5,779 nucleotides of DNA from an uncultured Terriglobales bacterium (GTDB lineage Bacteria > Acidobacteriota > Terriglobia > Terriglobales > Acidobacteriaceae), in assembly GCA_955652845.1 (NCBI GenBank), contig CATPBY010000530.1, forward strand, positions 1 to 5,779. Direction: 5' to 3'. The notes under the pieces are model-generated. The model made no database searches, was not told the origin of the DNA, and saw only the letters and a program-made list of their open reading frames with translations. Made by a program: the position numbers and the translations under genes. The number at the start of each line of letters is the position of its first letter. The stretch's first letter is position 1. Shown in pieces: positions 5,506 to 5,779 of this stretch.

Positions 5506-5779
5506 CTACTTCAGCCTCGTTCCTGCCGGCACATCTTCCAAAAATCCCGCCAGAACCGGCTTGCCGCCCTCGGCGGAGGCGGCGACGATCATTCCGTTGG
5601 ATTCCAAGCCGCGCAGTTTTCGCGGCGCAAGATTGACCACAATTACGACCTTTCTACCGATCAGTGACTCCGGAGCATAGGCTTCGGCTATGCCAGCCAC
5701 TACCTGCCGTACTTCAGTGCCCAGATCGACTTCAAGGCGCAGCAACTTGTCGGCGCCTTTTACTTTTTCGGCGACCCTC
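5506..5779 (-). CDS. metG: Methionyl-tRNA synthetase, C-terminal tRNA-binding domain (partial, runs off the right edge)
   Basis: The last 90 codons of a minus-strand gene end at TAG (5506-5508); the start lies beyond the window. The fragment is an EMAP-II/Trbp111-like OB-fold: [19 protein letters not shown], then [13 protein letters not shown], the helix region [20 protein letters not shown], and the hallmark [12 protein letters not shown] followed by [14 protein letters not shown] at the end. This domain is appended to the C-terminus of many bacterial MetG proteins, where it aids dimerisation and tRNA binding. MetG followed by tatD is a familiar order, which supports metG over a free-standing Trbp111 (about 110 residues). 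Because the catalytic part is not visible, a stand-alone tRNA-binding protein cannot be fully excluded. Confidence 0.85.
   Translation of the reverse strand, partial: RVAEKVKGADKLLRLEVDLGTEVRQVVAGIAEAYAPESLIGRKVVIVVNLAPRKLRGLESNGMIVAASAEGGKPVLAGFLEDVPAGTRLK

Noticed and set aside
5057..5680. Long plus-strand open frame opposite tatD and metG
   Set aside because: It is antisense to two well-recognised genes and its translation has no domain-like features.

Overview
The window looks like chromosomal DNA from an acidobacterium (Acidobacteriota, possibly Koribacter/Terriglobia-like). I infer this from the style of the proteins: a TonB-like membrane protein with a 'SDVIYY..AEYLPP' segment, a small secreted protein of a type I associate with that phylum, and moderately GC-rich DNA. 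No search was run, so the taxonomy is an inference.

Layout, left to right. Positions 1-713 hold the N-terminal part of a minus-strand single-pass membrane protein (TonB-like), cut by the window edge. Only 28 bp away, a small plus-strand gene (742-1224) encodes a secreted protein of unknown function. The rest is a minus-strand block, read from right to left: the C-terminal tRNA-binding domain of methionyl-tRNA synthetase (5506 to the edge), a TatD-family metal-dependent hydrolase (4595-5419), a YajQ-family protein (4025-4522), a long-chain polyprenyl diphosphate synthase (2943-3932), a DedA-rhodanese fusion protein (1858-2826), and a CYTH-domain phosphohydrolase/cyclase-like protein (1235-1822). 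Gaps of 35 to 116 bp are compatible with one or more operons. Weak promoter-like boxes precede the DedA-rhodanese gene and yajQ.

The main discovery is that the DedA-rhodanese gene is almost certainly a selenoprotein gene. A naive reading ends at a TGA (2017-2019), leaving a 269-residue protein cut in the middle of the rhodanese active-site loop ('YLYCT'). The same frame stays open for 52 more codons and encodes exactly the missing end of a rhodanese domain before a TAA at 1858-1860. The TGA falls where the catalytic cysteine should be. A GC-rich hairpin with a G-containing loop starts 21 nt after it, which fits a bacterial SECIS element. TGA is a normal stop for the neighbouring polyprenyl synthase, so genome-wide reassignment is unlikely. 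The product would be a 322-residue integral membrane protein with a Cys-Thr-Sec active site.

The genes do not form one obvious pathway. MetG, TatD, YajQ and polyprenyl synthase are housekeeping functions. The DedA-rhodanese and CYTH genes probably form their own pair, with only 35 bp between them once read-through is accepted. No RNA gene, CRISPR array, insertion sequence or intact mobile element was seen.
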